Positions 1 through 9,065 of a stretch of DNA of 64,000 nucleotides are shown in pieces; within the stretch, counting starts at the first letter, position 1; the number at the start of each line of letters is the position of its first letter. Both the position numbers and the translations under genes were made by a program. The stretch spans positions 310,001-374,000 of the forward strand of contig CAWHMO010000007.1 in the NCBI GenBank assembly GCA_963830565.1. The letters are read 5' to 3'. The notes below the pieces were generated by a model that saw only the letters and a program-made list of their open reading frames with translations, did not search any database and was not told the DNA's origin. This stretch comes from DATFDN01 sp963830565. GTDB taxonomy: Bacteria > Pseudomonadota > Alphaproteobacteria > Acetobacterales > Acetobacteraceae.

Positions 1-96
1 CTTGGTGGTCGCGTACACCAGCGCGAAGCTGACGGCGACGATGCCGAGCGCGCAGCCGGTGACGATGCCGTTCAGGAGGAGCTGAAGGGCGAGCAT
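1..96 (-). CDS. livH: Branched-chain amino acid ABC transporter permease (LivH type), partial
   Basis: Only the first 32 codons lie in the window. They start at ATG 96 and run off the left edge. The peptide begins MLALQ, followed by the hydrophobic stretch LLNGIVTGCALGIVAVSF, which is the usual first membrane segment of LivH permeases. The gene lies 16 bases downstream of a Liv-type periplasmic binding protein on the same strand, the normal order in such operons. It would form the inner-membrane channel for branched-chain amino acids or related substrates. The call rests on a short N-terminus plus context, so the exact substrate is open. Confidence 0.72.
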   Translation of the reverse strand, partial: MLALQLLLNGIVTGCALGIVAVSFALVYATTK

Positions 97-112
97 CTGG
101 CCCCTCCGCGGC

Positions 113-1216
113 TCACTCTCCCGCAGTTCCCTTGGCGATCGGCACGTCCTTGCCGTCCTTGAACTCGTCAACGGCGATCGGCACGGTCGCGGTGTTGGAG
201 GTGAAGGTCATCGGGATCAGGCCGTTGAAGGTCTTGATCCGAAACAGCGCGTCATGCATCGCCTCGCCGGTGATCGGCTTCTTCTCTTCCGCCAGCTTGT
301 CGAGCACGGTCAGCGTGATCTGGGTGGCGGTGTAGTACTGGCGCGCGAAGAAATCCATGTCGGCGCCAAACTTCTGGCGGAACGCGGCGGCGAGCTCGGG
401 CGGGGCGTCGATCTGCACCTGGGTATGCACGAAACCCTGCGCCGCCGGATCGGCGATCGCCTGCGGATCGGCGAAGAACGAAGTGCCGGCGACCATGAAA
501 CGCGGGTTCATCTGGTGGATCTGATCGGCCAGCGGCACCATCCCCGCGGTGATGGAGACGAACAGCACATCGGGATTGCCGCCGGAGAGCTTGAGCAGCG
601 CCGGGCGATAGTCGGTCTGGCCAAACTGCGCCGGCTCCTGCGCCAGAATCGTGCCGCCCGCCTTCTTGTAGTCGGCGACGAAGTCGTCGCGCCCGCCGAT
701 GCCGGCGGCGTCGTTCTCGAACAGCACCGATGCGGTCTTCTTGCCCTGGCCCACTAGCCACCGGCTCAGCACCGTCACCTCATCGCCGGTGGAGGGCAGG
801 GTGTTGACCAGATAGGGCGAGGCAGTGCGCAGCTTGTCCGATTGCGCCCCGGCATTGACCAGCAGCACCTTCTTGCGCGTCGCCAGCGGCGCCATCGCAA
901 GGGATGGGCCGGAATAGCCGGTGAAGATCATCGGCACGTGCTGTAGATCGACCAGCTTGTTGAAGCTCAGCACCGACTGGTCGGGCTTGGCCTGGTTGTC
1001 CTCGAACAGAACCTCCACCGGGTTGCCGCGGACACCGCCCTTGGCGTTGGCCTGCTCGATGGCGAACTGGATGCCGCGCATCTCCTGCGTGCCGACCACG
1101 GCGCCGGGGCCGGTGAGCGGAAGGATGGCGCCCAGCCTTATCGTCTCGGCCCGTGCCGTGCCGGCGATAAACAAAGCTGCCGTGGCCGCTAGCCACGCGC
1201 GTGCCCGATGCCGCAT
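113..1216 (-). CDS. ABC transporter periplasmic substrate-binding protein (Liv/Peripla_BP_6 type)
   Basis: The protein has 367 residues. It starts at ATG 1216, preceded by GAAGGAAG, with a signal peptide of about 23 residues ending in ARA. The mature part opens with ETIRLGAILPLTGP, the signature start of LivJ/LivK-like binding proteins. Later segments (FENDAAGIGGRDDF, PDVLFVSITAG) fit the two-lobed type 1 periplasmic fold. The same frame stays open upstream to 1453, but that stretch overlaps pssA and carries no signal peptide, so I reject the longer start. With livH downstream it is the capture component of an ABC importer for branched-chain amino acids or similar small carboxylates; the ligand cannot be read from sequence. 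Confidence 0.9.
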   Translation of the reverse strand: MRHRARAWLAATAALFIAGTARAETIRLGAILPLTGPGAVVGTQEMRGIQFAIEQANAKGGVRGNPVEVLFEDNQAKPDQSVLSFNKLVDLQHVPMIFTGYSGPSLAMAPLATRKKVLLVNAGAQSDKLRTASPYLVNTLPSTGDEVTVLSRWLVGQGKKTASVLFENDAAGIGGRDDFVADYKKAGGTILAQEPAQFGQTDYRPALLKLSGGNPDVLFVSITAGMVPLADQIHQMNPRFMVAGTSFFADPQAIADPAAQGFVHTQVQIDAPPELAAAFRQKFGADMDFFARQYYTATQITLTVLDKLAEEKKPITGEAMHDALFRIKTFNGLIPMTFTSNTATVPIAVDEFKDGKDVPIAKGTAGE

Positions 1217-1277
1217 GTCGCTTCCTTCGCTGGATCGCGTTTCCCGCCCGGGCTGTACGGCCCAGGACGGAATTCGG

Positions 1278-2162
1278 TCAAGCGTCGCCGGCGTCGGGCT
1301 CCTGCTCGGCCGCGCGCCGCAGCCGGCGGAAGCTGCGCACGCTGAACGGCAGCATGACGATGTAGGCCACCCCCAAACCCACGAACGCCGCCCAGGGATC
1401 GGCGACCAGCACCGCGGCGAACAAGCCGACGCCCAGCAGGACCGGCAGCACATACTCCGCCGGAACCTTGAAGTTCTTGAAGCTCCAGATCGGCAGCGTG
1501 GAGACGCACAGCAAGCCGGTGCCGATCAGGACCGGCGCGCACAGCGCCGGCGAACGGGCCACGCTCACCAGCCAGGCGACATCAAGCGCCCGCCCCTCGA
1601 GGCCGAGGAATATCGGCAGCAGCGCCAGCCCGGCACCGGCCGGCGCCGGCACGCCGGTGAAGAAGTTGTAGGCGTAGGCAGGCGACGGCCCGGCATCCAG
1701 CGCCGCGTTGAAGCGCGCGAGGCGCAGCGCCATGCAGACGGCGAAGAACATGCAGGGCACGAAGCCGAACGGCCCCAGCCGCTGCAGCGACCACAGGTAC
1801 AGCACGAGGGCGGGCGCCACGCCGAAGCCCATGAAGTCGGCAAGGCTGTCGAACTCGGCGCCGAAGCGTGACACCGCCTTGAGCAGCCGGGCCAGTCGCC
1901 CGTCCAGCCCGTCGATGCACCCGGCGAAGGTGATCGCGATGGCCGCGGCGCCGAAGCGTCCATCGAGCGCGAACCGCACCGAGGTCAGCCCGGCGCACAA
2001 GCCGATCAAGGTCAGGATGTTGGGGATGATCCGATTGAAGGACGGCCCTCGGAAGCGCGGGCGCGTGCGCGGGCGCAGTCGCGTGCGCAATCGGCGCACG
2101 CGGCCTGGCACGCCGTGTCGCCCGTCTTCCTGCGGCCAGGCCGGGCGCCGCCACTCGCTCAT
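1278..2162 (-). CDS. pssA: CDP-diacylglycerol--serine O-phosphatidyltransferase
   Basis: An integral membrane enzyme of 294 residues that makes phosphatidylserine from CDP-diacylglycerol and serine. The CDP-alcohol phosphotransferase signature is complete: D84-x2-D87-G88-x2-A91-R92-x8-G101-x3-D105-x3-D109. Several hydrophobic segments follow. The first ~40 residues are unusually Arg/Pro rich, so the start could be further in, before SFNRIIPNILTL. It lies 13 bases downstream of psd on the same strand, giving a phosphatidylethanolamine operon in the order psd-pssA. The type II (membrane) form is expected in alphaproteobacteria. Confidence 0.93.
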   Translation of the reverse strand: MSEWRRPAWPQEDGRHGVPGRVRRLRTRLRPRTRPRFRGPSFNRIIPNILTLIGLCAGLTSVRFALDGRFGAAAIAITFAGCIDGLDGRLARLLKAVSRFGAEFDSLADFMGFGVAPALVLYLWSLQRLGPFGFVPCMFFAVCMALRLARFNAALDAGPSPAYAYNFFTGVPAPAGAGLALLPIFLGLEGRALDVAWLVSVARSPALCAPVLIGTGLLCVSTLPIWSFKNFKVPAEYVLPVLLGVGLFAAVLVADPWAAFVGLGVAYIVMLPFSVRSFRRLRRAAEQEPDAGDA

Positions 2163-2175
2163 GTCCTCGGCTCGC

Positions 2176-2861
2176 TCATCCGGGGTTCGCCCATCCGGGC
2201 AGCTCCGCCACCACCGTCTCCCCGCCGATCATGGTCTGGCCGATCGCGACCAGCGGGCGCACGCCCTCGGGCAGATAAAGGTCGGTTCGGCTGCCGAAGC
2301 GGATCATGCCGAAGCGATTGCCGGCGTGGACCGGATCGCCTTCGCGCAGTCCGCACACGATCCGGCGCGCGATCAGCCCGGCGATCTGCACCACCGCGAT
2401 CTCCTGCCCGCGTGGCAGGCGGATCGCGATGGCGTTGCGCTCGTTGCGTTCGCTCGCCTTGTCGAGCGCGGCGTTGACGAACGCGCCGTGGCGATACGCG
2501 ATGCGCGTCACCGTGCCGTCGGCCGGAATCCGGTTCACATGCACGTCCAGCACCGAGAGGAAGATGCCGATGCGCCAGCGCGGGGTCGGGCCGAGCCCCA
2601 GCTCAGCGGGGGGACGGCTGGCGCGATGGAGACCACCTTGCCATCGGCCGGCGCCACCAGCGCCTCTGGCCGGCCCGGCGGCACCCGCTCGGGGTCGCGG
2701 AAGAAATAGAGGCAGAACACGGTGAACAGGAACGCGAGCCAGGCCAGCCAGCGCGCGAAGATCAGGCCGACCACGAACACCACGACCCCGCCGACAATGA
2801 AGGGCCAGCCGGCGCGGTGCGGAGGCGCCGCGACCAGGCGGAACGTGTCGACGACTGACAT
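2176..2861 (-). pseudogene. psd: Phosphatidylserine decarboxylase, interrupted by one frame shift
   Basis: The enzyme converts phosphatidylserine to phosphatidylethanolamine. The N-terminal part (ATG 2861; MSVVDTFRLVAAPPHRAGWP, a membrane hairpin, YFFRDPERVPP, VAPADGKVVSIAPAVPP) and the C-terminal part (PRWRIGIFLSVLDVHVNR to the end) lie in different frames. One missing base in the run of six G at 2608-2613 explains it: a seventh G restores the family-typical path AVPPAELGLGPTPRWR. The Gly-Ser self-cleavage site that yields the pyruvoyl group is present in MIRFGSRTDLYLP. Length after repair is about 228 residues, right for the short bacterial type. Because psd is normally essential here and the shift sits in a homopolymer, a sequence error is the likely cause. 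Confidence 0.88.
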
Positions 2862-2882
2862 GCGGCGGCGGTTATGGCGCCT

Positions 2883-3935
2883 TCACCGGGGCGGTTCAAG
2901 CACGCCAGCGCCATCACCGACGGGGGCGTCCAGAGGCGGGACAGTGAAGACCTGTCCTGGATAGATCCGGTTAGGCCGGCGAATCTGGTGGCGATTGGCG
3001 CGGAAGATGACGAGGTAGCGGAGCCCGGAGCCGTAGCTCGCGCGGGCAATGCGCCATAGGCTGGCGCCGGGCTCGACGATGATGCTGCCGGGCGGAATGT
3101 CGCGCGCGGCCAGGTCCTCGTGCAGGAACGGCAGCTCGATCCGGGCGACCACGCGCCCGTTCGCCCCGAGCTGGTCCAGGCGCAGCCGATGGTGGCCGGG
3201 CAGCAGCTTGCTGGCCGGGCTCAGTGTCCACATTCCATAGGCGCCGGTAATGGCCTCTCCCGCCGGGTGGTTGTCCACATAGAGCCGCACCCGGGCGCCG
3301 GGCGGAGCGGTGCCGGCGAACCGCATCTCGCCATGCGGATCGTAGTCCAGCGACTGCAGGCCGAGATGACCGGGCTGCGCCGCGCCGGGCACTTGCAAAA
3401 CGCGCGGCGCGTCCTGCCCGACCAGCACCGCCAGCGGCTTCCCGGCATTTCCCGGCTCCGCCCCGCCGCCCTCGCGCGCCGGCACCGCCAGCACGACCGC
3501 GCCCGCGCCCGCCTGCTCGGGCTGGCCCGGCGACCGGGCGGACAGCGTCAGTTCGCCCGTGCCGGGCGGCAGCGGCGCGGCGGGCACGATCACGAAGGCG
3601 CCCTGTGCGTCGGCTTGCGCCTGACCGATCTCGCGCCCTCCTTCCCGCGCCGTCACCTGCTCGCCGGGTGCGGCTCGCCCAGCGATGACCGCACTGCCGT
3701 CCGGGGCCACGCGGACCACCTCGAAGCTCGGAGGAACAGGGGAGCGCGGGAGAGGCGGCCCCATGGACGTCGGCGCCCTTTGCGCGGATGCCTCACCGGG
3801 CACATGTGAAACGGCCGGGGCGACATGTTCCAAGTCGCGCCAAGTCAGCACTACCGCCGCGCTCACCGCGACCGAAGCCAACGCTCCGGCAGCGAGCCAG
3901 CGCCAAGCCGGAGGCCAGGCAACCGAATTGGCCAT
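2883..3935 (-). CDS. LysM-domain envelope protein with Ig-like repeats
   Basis: About 350 residues. ATG 3935 is preferred because it follows AGGG by six bases and leads straight into a hydrophobic N-terminal segment (WRWLAAGALASVAVSAAVVL) that looks like a signal anchor; a GTG at 3962 is the longer alternative. The middle is rich in Pro/Ala/Gly and contains a GRAAPGEQVTAREGG segment typical of bacterial Ig-like modules, repeated more weakly as GTAPPGARVRLYVDNHPAG. The C-terminus is a LysM motif (SIIVEPGASLWRIARASYG... NRIYPGQVFTVP), which binds glycan or peptidoglycan. It probably acts in the periplasm. It lies 21 bases upstream of psd and may be co-transcribed. The precise role is unknown. 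Confidence 0.75.
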   Translation of the reverse strand: MANSVAWPPAWRWLAAGALASVAVSAAVVLTWRDLEHVAPAVSHVPGEASAQRAPTSMGPPLPRSPVPPSFEVVRVAPDGSAVIAGRAAPGEQVTAREGGREIGQAQADAQGAFVIVPAAPLPPGTGELTLSARSPGQPEQAGAGAVVLAVPAREGGGAEPGNAGKPLAVLVGQDAPRVLQVPGAAQPGHLGLQSLDYDPHGEMRFAGTAPPGARVRLYVDNHPAGEAITGAYGMWTLSPASKLLPGHHRLRLDQLGANGRVVARIELPFLHEDLAARDIPPGSIIVEPGASLWRIARASYGSGLRYLVIFRANRHQIRRPNRIYPGQVFTVPPLDAPVGDGAGVLEPPR

Positions 3936-4030
3936 GACGAACCCTATGCCGGTTGTTGCCACGCGGCAACGCCGGCTTTTCGGAACTTGCTCAAGGGATC
4001 ATTCTCCGGACAATCGAACGAGGAAGCCTG

Positions 4031-4693
4031 ATGCGCGAGACGGGTCTCTGGATGCGGGTCTGGGACGGGCCGATCCGCCTGTTCCACTGGGGGGTGGTGG
4101 CCCTGGTATTCACGAGCTGGCTGACCCAGAACGAGAACTGGATGCAGGCGCACAAGATATCGGGCTACACGATGTTCGCTGCGCTGCTGTTCCGCCTCGC
4201 CTGGGGGATCATGGGCAGCGACACGGCGCGGTTCCGCCGCTTTCTCAGAAGCCCCGTCGCGGCCTTCGCGCACCTGCGCGGCTTCGCCCGGCGCGAGCCC
4301 GATCGCGAGATCGGCCACAACGCCGCCGGCGGCTGGATGGTCCTGGTGCTGCTGCTGCTGCTCGCGGTCCAGGTCGGAACCGGGCTCTGCGCCAACGACC
4401 AGATCGAAACCTATGGGCCGCTCGCCGAGCGCGTGGGCGAGGACTGGAGCGATTGGCTGAGCCACGTCCATGCCGTGAACTTCACCGCGATCGAGGTCGC
4501 GGTGCTGCTGCACGTGGCGGCGGTGTTCGCCTACATGCTGGTCAAGCGACAAAACCTCGTCCGCCCTATGATCACCGGCCGTAAGCTTCTGCCGCCGGCC
4601 ATCCGCCCGCCTCGGATGCGCAGCCCACTCCTGGCTCTAGCCGTGCTGGCGGTTGCGGGAGGGATCGTCGCCGCGGTGGTGATCCTGGGGTGA
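4031..4693 (+). CDS. Cytochrome b561-type membrane protein
   Basis: A 220-residue di-haem b-type cytochrome of the b561/Ni-Fe hydrogenase b-subunit superfamily, moving electrons within the inner membrane. ATG 4031 follows GAGGAAG. Candidate haem ligands are His19 (LFHWG), His41 (AHKISGY), His96 (GHNAAGG), His145/His147 (SHVHAVNF) and His161 (LLHVAAVF), placed in or next to four predicted membrane helices; a fifth helix forms the C-terminus. No quinone-site motif can be claimed. Such cytochromes are often encoded next to a cytochrome c or c'; here a cytochrome c' gene is 3.8 kb away beyond opgGH, so a partnership is possible but only inferred. Confidence 0.85.
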   Translation: MRETGLWMRVWDGPIRLFHWGVVALVFTSWLTQNENWMQAHKISGYTMFAALLFRLAWGIMGSDTARFRRFLRSPVAAFAHLRGFARREPDREIGHNAAGGWMVLVLLLLLAVQVGTGLCANDQIETYGPLAERVGEDWSDWLSHVHAVNFTAIEVAVLLHVAAVFAYMLVKRQNLVRPMITGRKLLPPAIRPPRMRSPLLALAVLAVAGGIVAAVVILG

Positions 4694-4875
4694 GGCGGGG
4701 TTGAGGGACGCGCATGGGCGTCGCTCACGTTTCGCGCGCGCGGCGGCTTTCACCCGGCATTAACTCCCACCTGCCGGGACGGAGACGCAAGTTCGCCACA
4801 ACCGCCGCGCCTTCCCGACATCAGCGGGCCGCAATCGGCTGCTGATCTCCAGTGATCCGTGATGGGAGTTCCGCC

Positions 4876-6388
4876 TTGCGTCGTCGTGAGCTGCTGATTG
4901 GAGTTGCGACCGCGATGGCGGCGCGGTCGGCCCTGGCGGCACCTTCTGCGAGCGGGGAGGCTCCCTTCGACAGTTCGACCGTGCGGAACCTCGCCCGGAG
5001 CTTGGCCTCGCAGCCCTATAAGCCGCCGGACAGCACCCTCCCCGACGCGCTCAGGAACCTCGATTATCAGGATTACCGCGCGATCCGCTTCGATCCCGAG
5101 CGGGCCTTGTGGCGCGGGCTGGGTCTCGGCTTCACCGTCGAGTTCTTCCATCTCGGGTTCCTCTATAAGGATCGCGTGGAGGTCTATCAGGTCAGCGACG
5201 GGCGCGCGCAGCCCATCCTGTACAGCCCGGATTCTGTTCAGCTTCGGCAAGGCACTCCCGCCGGCAAGCCCCGATCTCGGCTTTGCCGGATTCCGCATCC
5301 ATGCGCCCATGAATTGGGCGGATTATTACGACGAAGTCTGCGCGTTCCTCGGCGCGAGCTACTTCCGCGCGGTGGCCAAGGGCCAGGGCTACGGGCTTTC
5401 GGCGCGCGGTCTCGCGATCAAGACGGCCAACTCGGCCGGGGAGGAGTTTCCGGTCTTCCGGGCCTTCTGGATCGAGAAGCCGGCGCCCGGCAGCACCTCG
5501 ATCGTCGTACATGCCCTGCTCGACAGCCCAAGCGCCAGCGGCGCATTCCGCTTCACCATCCGCCCTGGCCAGACGACGGTGTTCGACACCGAGATGGCGC
5601 TGTATCCCCGCCTGGACATCGCCCAGCCCGGCATCGCCCCGCTGACCAGCATGTTCTTCTTCGACGCGAACGACCGGGCCGGCTACGACGATTACCGCGC
5701 CGCCGTGCATGATTCCAACGGCCTCCTGCTTGCCACCGGCCGCGACGAACAGCTCTGGCGTCCGCTGAACAACCCGCGCGACCTGCAATTCAGCAGCTTC
5801 ACCGACGACAACCCGCGCGGCTTCGGCCTGATGCAGCGAAAGCGATCCTTCTTCGACTATCAGGATCTGGAGGCCAGGTACGAGAAGCGCCCGTCGCTGT
5901 GGGTCGAGCCGATCGGCAATTGGGGGCCGGGCGCGGTCGATCTCGTGGAAATCCCGAGTTCGCGGGAGGTGAACGACAACATCGTCGCCTTCTGGCGCCC
6001 GCACGACACGCTGAAGGCCAAGGGCGAGTATCTGATGAACTATCGCCTGCACTGGTGCTGGTCCGCGCCAGGCGCGAGCGGCAAGGTCGCGGAGATCGCC
6101 CAGACAAGATGCGGCCTGTCGTGGGATCAGAAGCGCCGGCTATTCGTGATCGACGCAGCCGGGCCGCCGCTCAAGCAGTTGCCGGCCGCGACGACCCCCA
6201 CGCTGGATGCGACCGCCGACGGCGCGCAGTTGCAGAACCTCGTCGCGCAGCCGAACCCCGATCTCGGCGGCTGGCGCATGAGCTTCGAGCTTGCCCCGGT
6301 TCACGGCAAGGCGGTCGAGCTGCACGCCCGCCTGCTCGCCGACGGCCAGCCGATCACCGAGACCTGGATGTATCGGTGGACTTCGTAG
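4876..6388 (+). pseudogene. opgG: Glucans biosynthesis protein (OpgG/OpgD family), one frame shift
   Basis: A periplasmic protein needed to form osmoregulated periplasmic glucans. The N-terminus (LRRRELLIGVATAMAARSALA) is a twin-arginine signal like that of OpgD. I choose TTG 4876, seven bases after GGGAG; a GTG at 4852 is in frame but lacks a ribosome site. The first frame covers residues 1 to about 118 and ends in LYSPD. The second resumes with LFSFGKALPPASPDLGFAGF and continues to the end (ETWMYRWTS). Removing one base at 5231-5234 joins them in the normal family order. Conserved blocks include FLGASYFRAV, RAFWIEKP and LMQRKRSFFDYQDLEARYEKRPS. It overlaps the opgH start by 13 bases. The shift is probably a sequencing error. 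Confidence 0.88.
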
Positions 6389-8526
6389 GCAACACGCGGT
6401 TCCGCGCGCTGCCGGACGAGGCGCCGCTGGAGATGCCGGTGCAGCCGTTGCACGCGGAACGGCGGCCGGCGGCGATCGCATCATCGCCGGGCGGCATCGT
6501 GTGGCGCCGGGTGCTCGTGCTGGGCGGCGCCGCGATGATGACGGCGGCGGCGGGCTACGAGATGTATCGCGTGCTGTCGGTGAACGGGCTGACGGCGCTC
6601 GGCGCGGTCATGGTGGTGCTGTTCGTGCTGCTGTTCGGCTGGATCGCGCTCGCCTTCACCAGCGCGCTCGCCGGGTTCTGGTGCGTGCTGCGGGGCGATC
6701 GGCGCTTGGGGATCGATCCCGGCACGCCGCTGTCGGCGCTGGCGTCCCGAACCGCCTTGCTGATGCCGACCTACAACGAGCAGCCGGGGCGCGTGTTCGC
6801 GGCGCTGCAGGCCATGGAGGAGTCGCTTCAGGCGCTGAAGGTCGCCGACCGATTCGATATCTTCATCCTCAGCGACACGACCGACCCGGAGATCTGGATC
6901 GCGGAGGAAGCGGGCTTTCTCGCGTTGCGCCAGCGCGGCGGGGCCGGGCGGATCTCCTATCGCCACCGGTCTCGGAACACCGGGCGCAAGGCGGGCAACA
7001 TCGCCGATTGGGTGAGTCGCTTCGGCGCCGCGTACCCGCAATTCCTCATTCTCGACGCCGACAGCGTGATGAGCGGCGAGACGCTCGTACGCCTGGCGGC
7101 GGCGATGGAACGAAACCCCGATGTCGGGCTGATCCAGACGCTGCCCGTGATCGTCGGGGCGGCGACGCTCTTCGGGCGTCTCCAGCAATTCGCCGCGCGC
7201 GTGTACGGACCGGTGATCGCACACGGCCTGGCTTGGTGGCACGGCGCGGAGGGCAATTACTGGGGCCACAACGCGATGATCCGGACCCAGGCCTTCGCTT
7301 CCTGCGCCGGGCTGCCGGTGCTGCGCGGACGCGCGCCGTTCGGCGGCCACATCCTCAGCCACGATTTCGTCGAGGCGGCACTGCTGCGGCGCGGCGGGTG
7401 GGCCGTCCACATGGTTCCGTACCTGTCGGGGAGCTTCGAGGAAGCGCCGCCCTCCCTGACCGACCTCGCCATCCGCGACCGGCGCTGGTGCCAGGGCAAC
7501 CTGCAGCACGCGGCGGTGCTGCCGGCGCGCGGTCTGCACTGGATCAGCCGGCTGCATCTGCTGACCGGGATCGGCTCCTACGCCGCTGCGCCGCTCTGGC
7601 TGATGTTCCTCGCCATCGGCCTGATGATCGCGCTGCAGGCGCGATTCGAGCCGTTCGACTACTTCCCCGCCGGCCGATCGCTGTTCCCGCGCTGGCCCCA
7701 GGTGGACCCGGTCCGTGCACGTTATTTGTTCGAAGTCGCAATGGCCGTACTGCTCGCCCCCAAGCTGCTCGGCTGCGCGGCGGTAATCCTGCTTGGGGAG
7801 CGACGTCGATATGGCGGAGCCTCGCGGTTGCTGCTGAGTGCCGGTGTCGAGACGGTTTTCGCCGGGCTGATCGCGCCGATCGCGATGCTCACCCAGACCA
7901 TCGACGTGATCGCCATCCTTGCCGGGCGGGATGCCGGATGGCGGCCGCAGCGGCGCGACGACGGCTTGATTGCTCGCGGCCAGATCGCCCGGCGGTACTG
8001 GCCGCATACCGTGCTCGGGCTGACCTTGGGCCTAAGCGCCTACTGGGCATCGCCATTCCTGGCGCTCTGGATGCTGCCGGTGGTCGCCGGCCTGCTGCTC
8101 GCGATCCCCATGGCGATCGGAACCGCGAGCCGCGCGGGCGGGCAGGGGCTTCGACACCTGGGTGTGCTGCGGACCCCCGAGGAGCCGGCGCCGCCGGCAG
8201 TGCTGCGGCGAGCCACCGATCTCAGGGAGACGGGGCGGGCCGAGCCGGCCGGGCAAGGTCGGTCTTGGATCCATCGGCTGCTTGCGGACCCCGACCTCCT
8301 GCACGCCCACCGGGCGATGCAGCCGCCAGCGCGGGGGCGCCGGGAAGGGCCGATCCCGGTTGCCCTGGTACTCGCCCGCGCCAGGCTCGACGAGGCGGAT
8401 ACGTTGGACGAGGCCTTGCTCGCGATGACGCCGGCCGAACTCGCCGCCGTCTTGGCGGACCCGCGGGGCCTGGCGCGCCTCGTGGAACTGCAGACGGCCC
8501 CCGTCGGCTCTCTCAGCGCGCCCTGA
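6376..8526 (+). CDS. opgH: Glucans biosynthesis glucosyltransferase H
   Basis: A family 2 glycosyltransferase of 716 residues that polymerises the beta-glucan backbone of osmoregulated periplasmic glucans from UDP-glucose at the inner membrane. GTG 6376 is chosen because the segment RALPDEAPLEMPVQ, upstream of an alternative ATG at 6433, is conserved in OpgH. Catalytic features are MPTYNEQP (~130), Asp167 in SDTTDPE, the DAD of LDADS (~227-229), HDF (~329-331) and RRWCQGN (~370). Hydrophobic helices flank the domain. It overlaps opgG, implying translational coupling, and its last 14 bases overlap the convergent cytochrome c' gene. No opgC (succinyltransferase) is seen nearby. Confidence 0.94.
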   Translation: MDFVGNTRFRALPDEAPLEMPVQPLHAERRPAAIASSPGGIVWRRVLVLGGAAMMTAAAGYEMYRVLSVNGLTALGAVMVVLFVLLFGWIALAFTSALAGFWCVLRGDRRLGIDPGTPLSALASRTALLMPTYNEQPGRVFAALQAMEESLQALKVADRFDIFILSDTTDPEIWIAEEAGFLALRQRGGAGRISYRHRSRNTGRKAGNIADWVSRFGAAYPQFLILDADSVMSGETLVRLAAAMERNPDVGLIQTLPVIVGAATLFGRLQQFAARVYGPVIAHGLAWWHGAEGNYWGHNAMIRTQAFASCAGLPVLRGRAPFGGHILSHDFVEAALLRRGGWAVHMVPYLSGSFEEAPPSLTDLAIRDRRWCQGNLQHAAVLPARGLHWISRLHLLTGIGSYAAAPLWLMFLAIGLMIALQARFEPFDYFPAGRSLFPRWPQVDPVRARYLFEVAMAVLLAPKLLGCAAVILLGERRRYGGASRLLLSAGVETVFAGLIAPIAMLTQTIDVIAILAGRDAGWRPQRRDDGLIARGQIARRYWPHTVLGLTLGLSAYWASPFLALWMLPVVAGLLLAIPMAIGTASRAGGQGLRHLGVLRTPEEPAPPAVLRRATDLRETGRAEPAGQGRSWIHRLLADPDLLHAHRAMQPPARGRREGPIPVALVLARARLDEADTLDEALLAMTPAELAAVLADPRGLARLVELQTAPVGSLSAP

Positions 8527-8965
8527 ATTGCTTGTGGCAGGTCGCGCACGCATCCCCGAGCACCTGCACCTGCTGGGCAAACGCCGACTGGTCGCCCGAC
8601 TGCGCGATCTGCTGTAGCTTCGCGGCCTGCTGCGTCAGATTCTGCGCGTCCTTCTCGAAGGTGGCCCGCTCGGTCCAGATGGCGGGCAGCGCCTTGGTGT
8701 TGTGGCCGTGATCGGAACCCGGCGGGAACATCTTCATGAACTCGCCCTCCCACTCGGTCAGCGCGCGGGCGGCTGGGGCGAACGGCTTCACGTCAGGGAT
8801 CTTGTTCTTGGCGGCCTGGGACAGCCCGATGAAGGTGCCACCCACCAGCGCCTGACCGGCCTGCCGCGTGGCGATGACGTCGAGGTTAGCCGGCGGTTCG
8901 GCCGCGCGCGCCACGCCGGTGGCGCACGCGACCGCCAGGCCGAGCACCAGAAGCTTGCTGGTCAT
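8513..8965 (-). CDS. Cytochrome c' (class II cytochrome c)
   Basis: A 150-residue periplasmic haem protein. ATG 8965 follows AAGGAG at nine bases and opens a signal peptide ending in ARA (residue ~21). The single haem site, C140-A-T-C143-H144 (DACATCHKQF), is at the C-terminus, which with the four-helix length is diagnostic of cytochrome c'. The N-terminal part contains RQAGQALVGGTFIGL, where the distal haem side lies in this family. Cytochromes c' bind NO and other gases or act in electron transfer; the role here is not known. A much longer open frame upstream (to 9610) is antisense to the next gene and rejected. Confidence 0.92.
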   Translation of the reverse strand: MTSKLLVLGLAVACATGVARAAEPPANLDVIATRQAGQALVGGTFIGLSQAAKNKIPDVKPFAPAARALTEWEGEFMKMFPPGSDHGHNTKALPAIWTERATFEKDAQNLTQQAAKLQQIAQSGDQSAFAQQVQVLGDACATCHKQFRAR

Positions 8966-9065
8966 CTGAACATTCTCCTTTGCGCTGACGTTCCCGGACG
9001 GCATCTTGAGCATCCTTCCCGCCTGGCCGCCAGCACCGAGTCTCCGCGATCCCCCAAGGAATGTC

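Noticed and set aside
2608..2613. Programmed ribosomal frame shifting in psd
   Set aside because: No slippery heptamer plus downstream structure is seen, and many unrelated genes in the window show the same one-base defects, so error is simpler.
6433..6435. ATG 6433 as the opgH start
   Set aside because: The conserved RALPDEAPLEMP segment lies upstream of it, so GTG 6376 is better.
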